A stretch of 64,000 nt of DNA from Streptomyces sp. NRRL F-5123 (GCF_000721495.1 NZ_JOHY01000025.1:25297-89296), one strand, 5' to 3'; shown: positions 33,939 to 44,092, counted from the first letter of the stretch. The notes: generated from the letters alone by a model not told the origin. A program made the numbers and translations.

Positions 33939-35590
33939 TGGGCTTCGCCCGTACGTGCTCGGTCGCGCTGGTCGGCGTCGAGGGAGTGGTGGTCGAGGTC
34001 CAGGCCGATCTCGAACCGGGCCTCGCGGCCTTCACCCTGGTCGGTCTGCCCGACAAGAGCCTGGTCGAGAGCCGGGACCGGGTGCGTGCCGCGATCGTGA
34101 ACAGCGGCGAGGTCTGGCCCCAGAAGAAGCTCACCGTGGGCCTGAGTCCGGCGTCGGTGCCCAAGGGCGGTTCCGGCTTCGACCTCGCGGTGGCCTGCGC
34201 GCTGCTCGCGGCCAACGAGCGGATCGCGCCGTCCGCCATCGCCGACCTGATGATGATCGGCGAGCTGGGGCTCGACGGCCGGGTGCGCCCGGTGCGGGGC
34301 GTGCTGCCCGCCGTGCTCGCGGCGGCCGACGCGGGCTATCGGCAGGTGGTGGTGCCCGAGCGGACGGTGGCGGAGGCGTCGCTGGTGCCGGGCATCGCGG
34401 CGCTGGGGGTGCGCAGCCTGCGGCAACTGGTGGCGGTGCTCAACGACGAGCCGGTCCCGGAGGAGGAGGAAGGGGCGCTGCCCGGTGAGGGCCGGCCCGA
34501 CCCGATGCTCGCGGGGCTGACCGTGCCGGGTGGCGGGGTCGGCTCCGGGCTGGCCGTCAGCCTGGGCGGCGGCAGTTCCCACGCCGGGGCGGAGGGCGGA
34601 TCGTCGGCGGGGGCGGACCTCGCCGACGTGGCGGGGCAGGGCGCCGCCCGGCTCGCGCTGGAGGTGGCCGCGGCGGGGGCTCACCACCTCTATCTGAAGG
34701 GTCCGCCGGGGGCCGGGAAGACGATGCTGGCCGAGCGGCTGCCGGGCATCCTGCCGCCGCTGACACGGCAGGAGTCGCTGGAAGTCACGGCCGTCCACTC
34801 GGTGGCCGGCATCCTCCCGACGGGCCGCCCGCTGGTGGACACCCCGCCGTTCTGCGCGCCGCACCACTCCGCGACGATGCCGTCCCTGGTCGGCGGGGGC
34901 AGCGGGCTGCCGCGGCCGGGCGCGGTCTCGCTGGCGCACAGAGGGGTGCTTTTTCTGGACGAAGCGCCGGAATTCAGCGTGAAAGCCCTCGAAGCGCTGC
35001 GGCAGCCGCTGGAGTCCGGGCACGTGGTGGTGGCCCGGGCCGCCGGGGTGATGCGGCTGCCGGCCCGCTTCACGCTGGTGCTGGCGGCGAATCCGTGCCC
35101 GTGCGGTCGGTATTCGATGCTGGGCGCCGGGTGCGAGTGCTCGCCCACCGCGGTGCGCCGCTACCAGGGCAGGCTCTCCGGGCCGCTGCTGGACCGGGTG
35201 GACCTGCGCGTGGACGTCGAGGCGGTCGGCCGCTCCGACCTCATCGGGCGCGGGCCCGGGGAGAGCACGGCCGTGGTCGCCGCCCGGGTGCGGGAGGCCA
35301 GGGAGCGGGCCGCCGTCCGCCTCGCCGGTTCACCTTGGCGGGCAAACGGCGACGTGCCGGGCCATGAGCTGCGCACCCGCTGGCCGGTCGCGCCCGGCGC
35401 GCTGCACGCCGCCGAGCGCGACATGGAACGCGGCCTGCTGACCGCCCGGGGCCTGGACCGGGTGCTGCGGGTCGCGTGGACGCTGGCCGACCTGGCGGGC
35501 CACGCCCGTCCCGACGCCGAGGACGTCCGTGCGGCCCTGCATCTGCGGACGGGCGTCAGCCACGGCCTGGCGCCCGCCGGGAGCCCCTGA
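33938..35590 (+). CDS. YifB/ComM-type Mg-chelatase-like AAA+ ATPase
   Basis: 550 residues. The N-terminal Lon-like fold (VVVEVQADLEPGLAAFTLVGLPD...ESRDRVRAAIVNSGE, SGFDLAVACALLAA) is followed by an AAA+ domain with Walker A KGPPGAGKTMLAERLPGILP and Walker B VLFLDEAPEFS, then a C-terminal zinc-like cluster NPCPCGRYSMLGAGCECS. Family member ComM is a hexameric helicase that helps branch migration in natural transformation. Its coupling to dprA (ATGA overlap) fits a role in recombination. Confidence 0.93.
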   Translation: MGFARTCSVALVGVEGVVVEVQADLEPGLAAFTLVGLPDKSLVESRDRVRAAIVNSGEVWPQKKLTVGLSPASVPKGGSGFDLAVACALLAANERIAPSAIADLMMIGELGLDGRVRPVRGVLPAVLAAADAGYRQVVVPERTVAEASLVPGIAALGVRSLRQLVAVLNDEPVPEEEEGALPGEGRPDPMLAGLTVPGGGVGSGLAVSLGGGSSHAGAEGGSSAGADLADVAGQGAARLALEVAAAGAHHLYLKGPPGAGKTMLAERLPGILPPLTRQESLEVTAVHSVAGILPTGRPLVDTPPFCAPHHSATMPSLVGGGSGLPRPGAVSLAHRGVLFLDEAPEFSVKALEALRQPLESGHVVVARAAGVMRLPARFTLVLAANPCPCGRYSMLGAGCECSPTAVRRYQGRLSGPLLDRVDLRVDVEAVGRSDLIGRGPGESTAVVAARVREARERAAVRLAGSPWRANGDVPGHELRTRWPVAPGALHAAERDMERGLLTARGLDRVLRVAWTLADLAGHARPDAEDVRAALHLRTGVSHGLAPAGSP

Positions 35591-36825
35591 TGGCCACGGC
35601 CCCGCCGCCCCGGCCGCCGGACGAGGCGACGCTGCGGGCGGCGGACGAGGCGACGCTGCGGGCGGCGTACGGGGAGGGGGCGGGCGTCGGGTGGGGGGAG
35701 CGGCTGGCCCGGGCCGCGCTGACCAGGATCGCCGAGCCGGGGGACGAGGTGATGGGGCGGGCGCTGCGGGACCGCGGGGCCGAGGCCGCGCTGCGTGCCG
35801 TCCGCGCCGGGCAGCCCATGCCGGCGGCGAGCCCGGACCGTACGGCCCGCTACGCCCGCCGCGCGGCGGGCGCGGACCCGGTGGCGGACCTGGCGGCCGC
35901 CCACCGGGTGGGGGCCCGCTTCGTCTGCCCCTCGGACAGCGACTGGCCGGGGCAGCTGGACGACCTGGGGCCGCAGCGGCCGTTCGGGCTGTGGGTGCGG
36001 GGCCGGCCGTCGCTGCGGCTGTGGGCGCTGCGCTCGGTCGCGGTGGTCGGCGCCCGTGCCTGCACCGACTACGGGGCGCACATGGCGGCCCGCCTCGGCG
36101 CGGGCCTCGCGGAGGCGGGGTGGGTCGTGGTGTCGGGTGCCGCCCATGGGGTGGACGGCGCCGTGCACCGCGCGGTGCTCGGCGCGGGCGGCGCCACGGT
36201 CGGGGTGCTGGCCTGCGGGGTGGACGTGGCGTATCCGCCGCGCAACGCCGGGCTGATCGAACGGATGGCCGAGCGGGGCCTGCTCGTGGGCGAGCTGCCG
36301 CCCGGCGACCATCCGACCAGGAGCCGCTTCGTGCTGCGCAACCGGGTGATCGCCGCCCTGACCCGGGGGACGGTGGTGGTCGAGGCCCGCTACCGCAGCG
36401 GCTCGCTCATCACCGCGCGCCGGGCCACGGCGATGGGGCGGATCACCATGGGCGTACCGGGGCCGTGCACGAGCGGCCTGTCCGAGGGGGTGCACGAGCT
36501 GTTGCGGGACGGTGCGGCGGTCGTGACGGACGCTGCGGACGTCGTCGAGCTGGTCGGCGAGATCGGCGCCGACCTCGCCCCGCCGCGGCGCGGGCCGGTG
36601 CTGCCCCGCGATCTGCTCGGCGCCGCGGCGACCCGTGTGCTGGAGGCCTTGCCGGGTCGGGGGGCCGCGGACGAGCGGGAGATCGCCGAGGTGGCCGGGG
36701 CCTCCTGTGACGACACGCTGAGCAGGCTCGTCGAATTGCAGGCGCTCGGCTTCGTCGAACGGCTGGACGGGAGGTGGCAGTTGGTCCGTACCGCACGCGA
36801 CAGCCCCACGCGGCACGCCGGTTGA
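35590..36825 (+). CDS. dprA: DNA-processing protein DprA
   Basis: DprA binds single-stranded DNA and loads RecA during transformation. The 411-residue product has the Rossmann-like DprA core: [46 protein letters not shown] and [21 protein letters not shown], then a C-terminal winged helix ([30 protein letters not shown]). The N-terminus contains an exact 24-bp tandem duplication (DEATLRAA twice, residues about 11-26). Streptomycetes are not known to be naturally competent, so its role here is open. The start overlaps the comM stop. Confidence 0.94.
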   Translation: MATAPPPRPPDEATLRAADEATLRAAYGEGAGVGWGERLARAALTRIAEPGDEVMGRALRDRGAEAALRAVRAGQPMPAASPDRTARYARRAAGADPVADLAAAHRVGARFVCPSDSDWPGQLDDLGPQRPFGLWVRGRPSLRLWALRSVAVVGARACTDYGAHMAARLGAGLAEAGWVVVSGAAHGVDGAVHRAVLGAGGATVGVLACGVDVAYPPRNAGLIERMAERGLLVGELPPGDHPTRSRFVLRNRVIAALTRGTVVVEARYRSGSLITARRATAMGRITMGVPGPCTSGLSEGVHELLRDGAAVVTDAADVVELVGEIGADLAPPRRGPVLPRDLLGAAATRVLEALPGRGAADEREIAEVAGASCDDTLSRLVELQALGFVERLDGRWQLVRTARDSPTRHAG

Positions 36826-37106
36826 CGCCGGCGGCACACCATCAGGTGACAGCGCGGGGCTGTGACCTGGGGCGATCGCAGGGAGCGGCACTCGGGCCAC
36901 GGCGGCGGCCCATCATGGCCGGTGCGGGTCTTCCGGAGCAACCGTGCCGGGTTCCGCAGCCGGCCCGGTGCCCGTGCAGCCATAGAGGAACGTATCTGCG
37001 CATGTCCCAAACGGATGACGTAGCAATGAGCGACACTATGGTCACGCTACGCTCTCGGAGGCTCGATTCCCCGTCCACGTCACGGCAGAACGGCTCACAA
37101 CGACGC

Positions 37107-37943
37107 ATGCCCCAGCACACCCCCGGGTCCGAACGGGCGACGGCCGCGACCACTGCCCCCGCCACCGCTCGGCCACCCGCCCCCACGTCGCTCGACGAGC
37201 TGTGGCGGACCTACAAGTCCACGGGGGACGCGCGGCTGCGCGAGCAGCTGATCCTGCACTACTCGCCGCTGGTGAAATACGTCGCCGGCCGGGTCAGCGT
37301 CGGGCTGCCGGCCAACGTGGAGCAGGCCGACTTCGTGTCCTCGGGGGTCTTCGGGCTGATCGACGCGATCGAGAAGTTCGACCCGGACCGGGCGATCAAG
37401 TTCGAGACCTACGCCATCACCCGGATCCGCGGCGCCATGATCGACGAGCTGCGGGCCCTGGACTGGATCCCGCGCTCGGTACGCCAGAAGGCCCGGGCCG
37501 TCGAGCGCGCCTACGCCACCTTGGAGGCCAAGCTCCGCCGCACCCCCAGCGAGCCGGAGGTCGCCGCGGAGATGGGCGTCGGACTGGAGGAGCTGCACGG
37601 CGTCTTCAGCGCGCTGTCGCTGGCCAACGTGGTGGCGCTGGAGGAGCTGCTGCACGTCGGGGCGGAGAGCGGCGACCGGCTCAGCCTCGTCGACACCCTG
37701 GAGGACACCGGGGCCGACAACCCGGTCGAGGTCGCCGAGGACCGCGAGCTGCGCCGGCTGCTCGCCCGCGCCGTCAACACCCTCCCCGAGCGGGAGAAGA
37801 CCGTCGTCACCCTCTACTACTACGAGGGACTGACGCTCGCCGAGATCGGCCAGGTGCTGGGCGTCACCGAGAGCCGGGTCAGCCAGATCCACACCAAGTC
37901 CGTGCTTCAACTGCGGGCAAAGCTCGCCGACGTCGGCCGCTGA
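37107..37943 (+). CDS. whiG: Sporulation sigma factor WhiG
   Basis: FliA-family sigma factor that starts the change from aerial growth to sporulation in Streptomyces. The 278-residue product shows region 2 ([43 protein letters not shown]), region 3 ([15 protein letters not shown]) and region 4 ([34 protein letters not shown]). ATG 37107 gives [11 protein letters not shown], matching the family start; the frame is open further upstream, with ATG codons from 37002. The 281-base gap after dprA holds its control region, in which I found no clear promoter. Confidence 0.95.
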   Translation: MPQHTPGSERATAATTAPATARPPAPTSLDELWRTYKSTGDARLREQLILHYSPLVKYVAGRVSVGLPANVEQADFVSSGVFGLIDAIEKFDPDRAIKFETYAITRIRGAMIDELRALDWIPRSVRQKARAVERAYATLEAKLRRTPSEPEVAAEMGVGLEELHGVFSALSLANVVALEELLHVGAESGDRLSLVDTLEDTGADNPVEVAEDRELRRLLARAVNTLPEREKTVVTLYYYEGLTLAEIGQVLGVTESRVSQIHTKSVLQLRAKLADVGR

Positions 37944-37954
37944 CGGCACCCCCG

Positions 37955-37968
37955 CACTGTCTACAGTG
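37955..37968 (+). promoter_or_regulatory. Palindrome overlapping a -10 box before the TetR gene
   Basis: CACTGT-CT-ACAGTG is a perfect 6+6 palindrome. It contains TACAGT (37962-37967), a good -10, only 6 bases before the ATG at 37974. A dimeric regulator bound here would block the promoter, and the transcript would be leaderless. Autoregulation by the TetR protein is an inference. Confidence 0.5.
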
Positions 37969-37973
37969 GAGGG

Positions 37974-38555
37974 ATGCCCAGGATTCGAGCGGCCTCGGTG
38001 GCCGAACACCGCACGATGCAGCGGCGGGCCCTGCTGGACGCCGCCCGCGCCCTGCTCTCCGAGGGCGGCACGGAGGCGCTGACCTTCCCCGCGCTCGCCG
38101 AGCGCACCGGGCTCGCCCGCTCGTCCGTCTACGAGTACTTCCGCTCCCGCGCCGCCGTCGTCGAGGAGCTGTGCGCCGTCGACTTCCCGGTCTGGGCCGC
38201 CGAGGTCGAGGCCGCGATGGAGGCCGCCGGCACCCCCGAGGACCGCATCGAGGCGTACGTCCGCAGCCAGCTCGCCCTGGTCGGCGACCGCCGGCACCGC
38301 GCCGTGGTCGCGATCTCCGCGGGCGAACTCGACGCCGGCGCCCGGGAGAAGATCCGCGCCGCCCACGGCGGCCTGGTCGCCATGGTCGTCGCCGCCCTCT
38401 CCGACCTCGGCCATGCGGAGCCGCGGCTCGCCGCGATGCTGCTCCAGGGCGTCGTCGACGTCGCGGTGCGCCGTATCGAACTCGGTGCCGCGGAGGACCC
38501 CGAGGTGATCACCCGCGCCGCCGTCACGATGGCCCTGCGCGGTGTCACCGGCTGA
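37974..38555 (+). CDS. TetR family transcriptional regulator
   Basis: 193-residue repressor-type protein. The N-terminal helix-turn-helix is LLDAARALLSEGGTEALTFPALAERTGLARSSVYEYFRSR (about 20-58), and the C-terminal helical ligand domain has no recognisable ligand signature. It lies 30 bases after whiG and 19 bases from the convergent M23 gene. A palindrome covering its -10 suggests autoregulation. The ligand and other targets are unknown. Confidence 0.9.
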   Translation: MPRIRAASVAEHRTMQRRALLDAARALLSEGGTEALTFPALAERTGLARSSVYEYFRSRAAVVEELCAVDFPVWAAEVEAAMEAAGTPEDRIEAYVRSQLALVGDRRHRAVVAISAGELDAGAREKIRAAHGGLVAMVVAALSDLGHAEPRLAAMLLQGVVDVAVRRIELGAAEDPEVITRAAVTMALRGVTG

Positions 38556-38574
38556 CCCCGGCGCACCCGGTGCG

Positions 38575-39153
38575 TCAGCGCGGCGCCGGGACCCCGAGGA
38601 CCGGCAGCAGCCGCGACGGCCCGCCGCGCCGTATCCAGCGGGGCAGCAGCGACAGCGGATCCAGGTAGACGTCTCCGCCCCGCCCCGACCGCAGCAGCCC
38701 CCAGTGCAGGCACACCGCCGGGCAGTGCGCGAGCGCCCCCTCCACCGTGCCCACCGGCTGCCCCGCCGTCACCCGCGCGCCGACCGCGACGCCCGCGCGC
38801 ACCGGCTCGTACGTGATCCGCAGGTCCGGCCCGATCCGCAGCACCAGCACTCCCTGGCCCCCCACCCGCCCGGCGAAGACCACCTCGCCCGGCGCCGCCG
38901 CCCGCACCCGCGCACCCGGCCCGGCCCGCAGGTCGACCCCGCGGTGCCCGGCGCCCCACGGTGTCGCGGGCGCCTCGAACGCCCGCAGCACCACCGGCCG
39001 CCCGCGCGGCCCCTGCCCGGCCACCGGCCAGCTGCGACCGCCGCCCGGCACCGCCAGGGACGGCCCTCCGGGCGGCCCGCCCGCAGTCGCGAGCAGCGCC
39101 GCCACCATCGTCAACCACACCGTCGTGAACGCCATGACACGACGATCCCGCAT
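38575..39153 (-). CDS. Secreted M23 family metallopeptidase
   Basis: 192-residue exported peptidoglycan endopeptidase. A signal peptide lies at about 1-25 (MAFTTVWLTMVAALLATAGG). The M23/LytM domain has GHRGVDLRAGPGARVRAAAPG with the zinc-binding HxxxD motif and CPAVCLHWGL, where the second motif is reduced to one His in the HxH position; homologues in streptomycetes share LHWG. A zinc site may be incomplete, so activity is not certain. ATG 39153 is given; ATG 39135 is also possible. It diverges from rpsB. Confidence 0.85.
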   Translation of the reverse strand: MRDRRVMAFTTVWLTMVAALLATAGGPPGGPSLAVPGGGRSWPVAGQGPRGRPVVLRAFEAPATPWGAGHRGVDLRAGPGARVRAAAPGEVVFAGRVGGQGVLVLRIGPDLRITYEPVRAGVAVGARVTAGQPVGTVEGALAHCPAVCLHWGLLRSGRGGDVYLDPLSLLPRWIRRGGPSRLLPVLGVPAPR

Positions 39154-39400
39154 CCGGGCGCCGAAAGATGATCATGGTCGCAGCCTGTGGACAACTTGGG
39201 TGTCGCCTGGGACTCCGCGGGTCCCGTACACTTTCTCTGGCGATCCGGGTCACCGGGTCGACTTCGCACGCCCCGCCACCAACCCCCGTCTCCGGGGCGG
39301 TGGCCGCGCCCCTCGGTCCCTCGTGGCACGGCGCGCCGGGGCGTCAGGCGCGACCGCCGTCCGGCTGTCGCGGTAACCGAGCACCTCAAGGAGTACGGCC

Positions 39401-40309
39401 ATGGCCGTCGTCACGATGCGGGAGCTGCTGGAGAGCGGCGTCCACTTCGGGCACCAGACCCGCCGCTGGAACCCGAAGATGAAGCGCTTCATCTTCACCG
39501 AGCGCAACGGCATCTACATCATCGACCTGCTCCAGTCGCTGTCGTACATCGACCGCGCCTACGAGTTCGTCAAGGAGACCGTCGCGCACGGCGGCTCCAT
39601 CATGTTCGTCGGTACGAAGAAGCAGGCGCAGGAGGCCATCGCCGAGCAGGCCTCGCGCGTCGGCATGCCCTACGTCAACCAGCGCTGGCTGGGCGGCATG
39701 CTCACCAACTTCTCGACCGTCTACAAGCGCCTGCAGCGCCTCAAGGAGCTCGAGGAGATCGACTTCGAGGACGTGGCCGCGTCCGGCCTGACCAAGAAGG
39801 AGCTCCTGGTCCTCTCCCGCGAGAAGGACAAGCTGGAGAAGACCCTCGGCGGCATCCGCGAGATGCAGAAGGTGCCGAGCGCCGTCTGGATCGTCGACAC
39901 CAAGAAGGAGCACATCGCCGTCGGTGAGGCGCGCAAGCTCCGCATCCCGGTCGTCGCGATCCTCGACACCAACTGCGACCCCGACGAGGTCGACTACAAG
40001 ATCCCGGGCAACGACGACGCGATCCGCTCCGTCACGCTGCTCACCCGCGTGATCGCCGACGCCGTCGCCGAGGGCCTGATCGCCCGCTCCGGCGCCGCGC
40101 TGAGCGACAAGAAGGCCGAGGGCGGCTCCGAGCCGCTGGCCGAGTGGGAGCGCGACCTGCTGGAAGGCGAGAAGAAGGCCGACGACGCGGCCGAGGCCCC
40201 CGCGGCCGCCGAGGCGCCCGCGGCCGAGACCCCGGCCACCGAGGCTCCGGCCACCGAGGCGCCCGCCGCTGACGCGCCGGCCGCCGAGGGCGACGCCGAG
40301 CAGGCCTGA
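39401..40309 (+). CDS. rpsB: 30S ribosomal protein S2 with extended Ala/Glu/Pro tail
   Basis: 302 residues. The S2 core runs from [25 protein letters not shown] through [25 protein letters not shown] and [16 protein letters not shown] to about 240. A disordered tail follows ([14 protein letters not shown], then [15 protein letters not shown]), a common actinobacterial addition. CAAGGAG precedes ATG 39401. TACACT at 39227-39232 is a candidate -10 for the rpsB-tsf transcript. A strong hairpin separates it from tsf. Confidence 0.97.
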   Translation: MAVVTMRELLESGVHFGHQTRRWNPKMKRFIFTERNGIYIIDLLQSLSYIDRAYEFVKETVAHGGSIMFVGTKKQAQEAIAEQASRVGMPYVNQRWLGGMLTNFSTVYKRLQRLKELEEIDFEDVAASGLTKKELLVLSREKDKLEKTLGGIREMQKVPSAVWIVDTKKEHIAVGEARKLRIPVVAILDTNCDPDEVDYKIPGNDDAIRSVTLLTRVIADAVAEGLIARSGAALSDKKAEGGSEPLAEWERDLLEGEKKADDAAEAPAAAEAPAAETPATEAPATEAPAADAPAAEGDAEQA

Positions 40310-40352
40310 CCTGAGGCCGGCCGGCCGCTCGCGGCTGCCGGCCCCACGCGTG

Positions 40353-40381
40353 ACGACGGCGGGGGCCCTGTGCCCCCGCCG
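40353..40381 (+). terminator. Hairpin between rpsB and tsf (terminator or attenuator)
   Basis: GACGGCGGGGGC (40353-40364) and GCCCCCGCCGTC (40370-40381) form a perfect 12-bp stem with a CCTGT loop. It lies 44 bases after rpsB and 45 before tsf, so partial termination would lower tsf relative to rpsB. Confidence 0.8.
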
Positions 40382-40425
40382 TCCACCCGTAGATCCACCG
40401 ACCATTCGGGAAGAGACACAGACCC

Positions 40426-41262
40426 ATGGCGAACTTCACCGCCGCTGACGTCAAGAAGCTCCGCGAGCTGACCGCCGCGGGCATGATGGACTGCAAGAAC
40501 GCCCTCACCGAGGCCGAAGGCGACCTGGACAAGGCCGTCGAGATCCTCCGCGTCAAGGGCCAGAAGGGTGTCACCAAGCGCGAGGGCCGCTCGGCCTCCA
40601 ACGGCGCCGTGGTGTCCCTGATCTCCGCCGACAGCACCGAGGGCGTCCTCGTCGAGCTGAAGTGCGAGACGGACTTCGTCGCCAAGGGTGACAAGTTCGT
40701 CGCCGTCGCCGACGCCATCGCCGCCCACGTCGCCGCGACCAAGCCGGCCGACATCGCCGTGCTGCTCGCCTCCGAGATCAAGCCCGGCCAGACCGTGCAG
40801 GCGTTCGTCGACGAGGCCAACGCGACCCTCGGCGAGAAGATCGTGCTGGACCGCTTCGCGCAGTTCACCGGCACCTACGTCGCCTCCTACCTGCACCGCA
40901 CCAGCCCGGACCTGCCCCCGCAGGTCGGCGTCCTGGTCGAGCTGGACAAGGCCGATGCGCAGACCGCCAAGGACGTCGCCCAGCACATCGCCGCCTTCGC
41001 GCCGCGGTACCTGACCCGCGACGAGATCGACGCCGAGACGGTGGAGAACGAGCGCCGCGTCGCCGAGGCCACCGCGCGTGAGGAGGGCAAGCCCGAGGCC
41101 GCTCTGCCGCGTATCGTCGAGGGCCGCGTCAACGGCTTCTTCAAGGAGAACGTCGTCCTGGAGCAGTCCTTCGCCAAGGACGCCAAGAAGACCGTGCAGA
41201 AGGTGCTCGACGAGGCCGGCGTGACGCTGAAGGCCTTCGCGCGCTTCCGCGTGGGCGTCTGA
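40426..41262 (+). CDS. tsf: Elongation factor Ts
   Basis: EF-Ts releases GDP from EF-Tu. The 278-residue product starts [20 protein letters not shown], with the N-terminal UBA-like domain [21 protein letters not shown] and the nucleotide-exchange motif [12 protein letters not shown] (TDFV). Two dimerisation subdomains follow, and the end is [14 protein letters not shown]. It has normal length and no insertions. GGGAAGAGACAC lies before ATG 40426. Confidence 0.97.
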   Translation: MANFTAADVKKLRELTAAGMMDCKNALTEAEGDLDKAVEILRVKGQKGVTKREGRSASNGAVVSLISADSTEGVLVELKCETDFVAKGDKFVAVADAIAAHVAATKPADIAVLLASEIKPGQTVQAFVDEANATLGEKIVLDRFAQFTGTYVASYLHRTSPDLPPQVGVLVELDKADAQTAKDVAQHIAAFAPRYLTRDEIDAETVENERRVAEATAREEGKPEAALPRIVEGRVNGFFKENVVLEQSFAKDAKKTVQKVLDEAGVTLKAFARFRVGV

Positions 41263-41322
41263 CCCGGGAGCCCGCTAGGGTCGTACGCGACCGGCCGCCC
41301 GCCGGCCGGCCGCAGAGGTGAC

Positions 41323-41404
41323 AAGGAGGCCATTGCCGTCACGGGAACCCACAAGGACCCGCGGCAGTGGCCTCCTTTGTACGTGCACGAGGAGATCCCC
41401 ATGA
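41323..41404 (+). promoter_or_regulatory. Structured pyrH leader with possible 23-residue uORF
   Basis: AAGGAGGCCATTGCC (41323-41337) pairs with GGCAGTGGCCTCCTT (41363-41377) over 15 bp with one G-U, followed by TTT, so it can act as a terminator for tsf. The left arm contains a perfect Shine-Dalgarno AAGGAGG three bases before TTG 41333. That TTG opens a 24-codon frame whose TGA (41402-41404) overlaps the pyrH ATG. A leader peptide coupled to pyrH is possible but unproven. Confidence 0.5.
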
Positions 41405-42165
41405 ACCAAGCCGCCGCACAGGCCCCGACCGGCGCACCCGGCGCGGGCCGCCGTTTCCTGCTCAAACTGTCCGGCGAGGCCTTCGCCGGGGGCGGCGGGC
41501 TCGGTGTCGACCCCGACGTCGTGCACGCCATCGCCCGCGAGGTCGCCGCGGTCGTCGCGGACGGCTACGAGATCGCCCTCGTCATCGGCGGCGGCAACTT
41601 CTTCCGCGGCGCCGAACTCCAGCAGCGCGGCATGGACCGGGCGCGCTCCGACTACATGGGCATGCTCGGCACGGTCATGAACTGCCTGGCCCTCCAGGAC
41701 TTCCTGGAGAAGGAGGGCGTCGAGACCCGGGTCCAGACCGCCATCACCATGGGCCAGGTCGCCGAGCCCTACATCCCGCTGCGCGCGGTGCGGCACCTGG
41801 AGAAGGGCCGCGTGGTGATCTTCGGCGCCGGTATGGGCATGCCGTACTTCTCCACCGACACCACCGCCGCGCAGCGCGCGCTGGAGATCGACGCGGCCGC
41901 CCTGCTCATGGGCAAGAACGGGGTCGACGGGGTCTACGACTCCGACCCCAAGCTCAATCCGGACGCGACCATGTTCGACGCCCTGGACTACGGCGAGGTC
42001 ATCGCGCGCGACCTGCGCGTCGCCGACCTCACCGCCATCACCCTGTGCCAGGACAACAAGCTGCCGATCCTGGTCTTCGAGCTGCTCGCCGAGGGCAACA
42101 TCGCCCGCGCGGTCAAGGGTGAGAAGATCGGCACACTGGTCAACACCCAGGGCACCAGAGGCTAG
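41401..42165 (+). CDS. pyrH: UMP kinase
   Basis: PyrH phosphorylates UMP to UDP for pyrimidine nucleotide synthesis. The 254-residue product has [67 protein letters not shown] and [10 protein letters not shown], all family signatures, ending [15 protein letters not shown]. The N-terminus is about 18 residues longer than E. coli PyrH. ACGAGGAG precedes ATG 41401. The leader holds a stem-loop and a possible uORF. Confidence 0.97.
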   Translation: MNQAAAQAPTGAPGAGRRFLLKLSGEAFAGGGGLGVDPDVVHAIAREVAAVVADGYEIALVIGGGNFFRGAELQQRGMDRARSDYMGMLGTVMNCLALQDFLEKEGVETRVQTAITMGQVAEPYIPLRAVRHLEKGRVVIFGAGMGMPYFSTDTTAAQRALEIDAAALLMGKNGVDGVYDSDPKLNPDATMFDALDYGEVIARDLRVADLTAITLCQDNKLPILVFELLAEGNIARAVKGEKIGTLVNTQGTRG

Positions 42166-42283
42166 CCGTAGCCGCCACGGGGCATCAGGGGATGGACAAC
42201 ACGCTGCCGGTCGGACACCGTGCAGGACAGACGCGCGCAGGGGCCGCGCCCGCAGGGCCCCGCCTTCTGAAAACCAGGAGCAC

Positions 42284-42844
42284 ATGGTGATTGAAGAAAC
42301 CCTCCTCGAAGCCGAGGAGAAGATGGAGAAGGCCGTCGAGGTCGCCAAGGACGACTTTGCGGCGATCCGTACCGGCCGCGCGCACCCGGCGATGTTCAAC
42401 AAGATCGTGGCCGAGTACTACGGCGCGATCACCCCGATCAACCAGCTGGCGTCCTTCGCGGTGCCCGAGCCGCGGATGGCGGTGATCACCCCCTTCGACA
42501 GCAGCAGCCTGCGCAACATCGAGGAGGCGATCCGCAACTCCGACCTCGGCGTCAACCCGAGCAACGACGGCCGTATCATCCGGGTGGTCTTCCCGCAGCT
42601 CACCGAGGAGCGGCGGCGCGAGTTCATCAAGGTCGCCAAGGGCAAGGGCGAGGACGCCAAGATCTCCATCCGCAGCGTCCGCCGCAAGGCGAAGGAGACG
42701 CTGGACAAGCTGGTCAAGGACGGCGAGTCCGGCGAGGACGAGGTGCGCCGCGCGGAGAAGGAGCTCGACGACACGACGTCGAAGTACGTCGCCCAGGTCG
42801 ACGAGCTGCTCAAGCACAAGGAAGCGGAGCTGCTGGAGGTCTGA
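42284..42844 (+). CDS. frr: Ribosome recycling factor
   Basis: RRF with EF-G splits post-termination ribosomes. 186 residues: [20 protein letters not shown], the conserved [26 protein letters not shown]-type loop ([17 protein letters not shown]), [28 protein letters not shown] and the long C-terminal helix. CCAGGAG precedes ATG 42284; GTG 42287 is in frame one codon later. pyrH-frr-cdsA is the usual order. Confidence 0.97.
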   Translation: MVIEETLLEAEEKMEKAVEVAKDDFAAIRTGRAHPAMFNKIVAEYYGAITPINQLASFAVPEPRMAVITPFDSSSLRNIEEAIRNSDLGVNPSNDGRIIRVVFPQLTEERRREFIKVAKGKGEDAKISIRSVRRKAKETLDKLVKDGESGEDEVRRAEKELDDTTSKYVAQVDELLKHKEAELLEV

Positions 42845-42871
42845 CGGTCCCGGTGCCGTCCATACCTCCCC

Positions 42872-42887
42872 GGGCCCCGCGGGGCCC
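42872..42887 (+). terminator. GC palindrome after frr
   Basis: GGGCCCCGCGGGGCCC is a perfect 16-base palindrome 27 bases after frr (6-bp stem with CGCG loop in RNA), followed by TTC. A weak terminator is possible. Confidence 0.35.
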
Positions 42888-42993
42888 TTCACGGGCCTCC
42901 TGCGGTCCGTTCCGGGCCCGGCCGCGGCCCGAGGGCCCGCCGGCCCGCACCCGCCACTCCGCACACCCCGACGACGACGCGAGGCGAAGCTCA

Positions 42994-44016
42994 GTGAACG
43001 ACTCTTCCTGGGGCGCTTCGCCGCGCGCCGGTCACCGGGGAGCAACGGAGAACACCGCAGCCGCGGCCGCCGACGTCGCCGCGGTCACCGCCCCGGCGGC
43101 GTATTCCGCGGCGGAAAGCCGCACCGGGAGGAAGACTCCAGCTATGCCGCCCTCGCCGCCGGCGTCCGAGCCGACGCCCCCGCAGCCCGCCCCCGCGAAG
43201 AAGTCCGCAGGGCGTAACCTCCAGGCGGCGATAGGCGTGGGCGTGGGGCTCGGCGTGGTGGTTCTGGCCTCGCTCTTCCTCGTCAAGCAGGTCTTCGTCG
43301 GGGTCGTGGTGGTGGCAGTCGCGGTCGGCGTGTGGGAGCTGACCTCGCGGCTCGCCGAGCGCAAGGGCATTCACGCGCCGCTGGTGCCGCTCGTGGTGGG
43401 CGGCGCGGCCATGGTGATCGCCGGGTATCTGCGCGGCGCCGACGGGGCGTGGATCGCGATGGCGCTGACCGCGCTGGCGATCCTGGTCTGGCGCATGGCC
43501 CAGCCGCCGCACGACTACCTCAAGGACGTCACGGCGGCCGTCTTCGTGGCCTTCTACGTGCCCTTCCTCGCCACTTTCGTGGTGATGATGCTCGCCGCGG
43601 ACGACGGCCCCCGCCGGGTGCTGGCCTTCCTGGTGCTCACCGTGGTCAGCGACACGGGCGCCTACGCGGTCGGCTGGCGCTTCGGCCGCACCAAGCTCGC
43701 CCCGCGGATCAGCCCCGGCAAGACCCGCGCGGGACTCGCGGGCGCGATCGGCTTCGCCATGGTGGCGGGCGCGCTGCTGATGCAGTTCTCCATCGATGGC
43801 GGCTGCTGGTGGCAGGGCTTGGTCCTGGGCCTGGCCGCCGCGATCAGCGCCACCCTCGGCGACCTCGGCGAGTCGATGATCAAGCGGGATCTCGACATCA
43901 AGGACATGGGCACCCTGCTGCCGGGCCACGGCGGCATCATGGATCGCCTCGACAGCCTGCTGCCGACCGCCCCGATCGTCTGGCTGCTGCTGGTCGCCTT
44001 CGTCGGCCAGGGCTGA
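42994..44016 (+). CDS. cdsA: Phosphatidate cytidylyltransferase
   Basis: CdsA makes CDP-diacylglycerol from CTP and phosphatidic acid, the branch point for membrane phospholipids. The 340-residue product starts [10 protein letters not shown], with a cytoplasmic Ala/Pro-rich leader of about 75 residues. About eight membrane helices follow, ending in the CDP-alcohol signature region: [29 protein letters not shown] and [33 protein letters not shown] (split motifs). GTG 42994 follows GAGGCGAAG. An in-frame start at 42853 would add about 47 Pro/Arg residues and is less likely. Confidence 0.94.
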   Translation: MNDSSWGASPRAGHRGATENTAAAAADVAAVTAPAAYSAAESRTGRKTPAMPPSPPASEPTPPQPAPAKKSAGRNLQAAIGVGVGLGVVVLASLFLVKQVFVGVVVVAVAVGVWELTSRLAERKGIHAPLVPLVVGGAAMVIAGYLRGADGAWIAMALTALAILVWRMAQPPHDYLKDVTAAVFVAFYVPFLATFVVMMLAADDGPRRVLAFLVLTVVSDTGAYAVGWRFGRTKLAPRISPGKTRAGLAGAIGFAMVAGALLMQFSIDGGCWWQGLVLGLAAAISATLGDLGESMIKRDLDIKDMGTLLPGHGGIMDRLDSLLPTAPIVWLLLVAFVGQG

Positions 44017-44041
44017 GCCCGCCCGCGTCCTCCACAGGCCC

Positions 44042-44064
44042 GAAGCCCGCGCGGCGCGGGCTTC
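44042..44064 (+). terminator. cdsA terminator
   Basis: GAAGCCCGCG (44042-44051) and CGCGGGCTTC (44055-44064) form a perfect 10-bp stem with a CGG loop, 25 bases after the cdsA stop and 29 before rlmN. Confidence 0.8.
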
Positions 44065-44092
44065 CTCCGCGATCTGGGACACTGGAGGAATC

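Noticed and set aside
31895..35023. A 1042-codon minus-strand frame opposite sipY to yifB
   Set aside because: Shadow of five plus-strand genes with clear motifs; no domain recognised.
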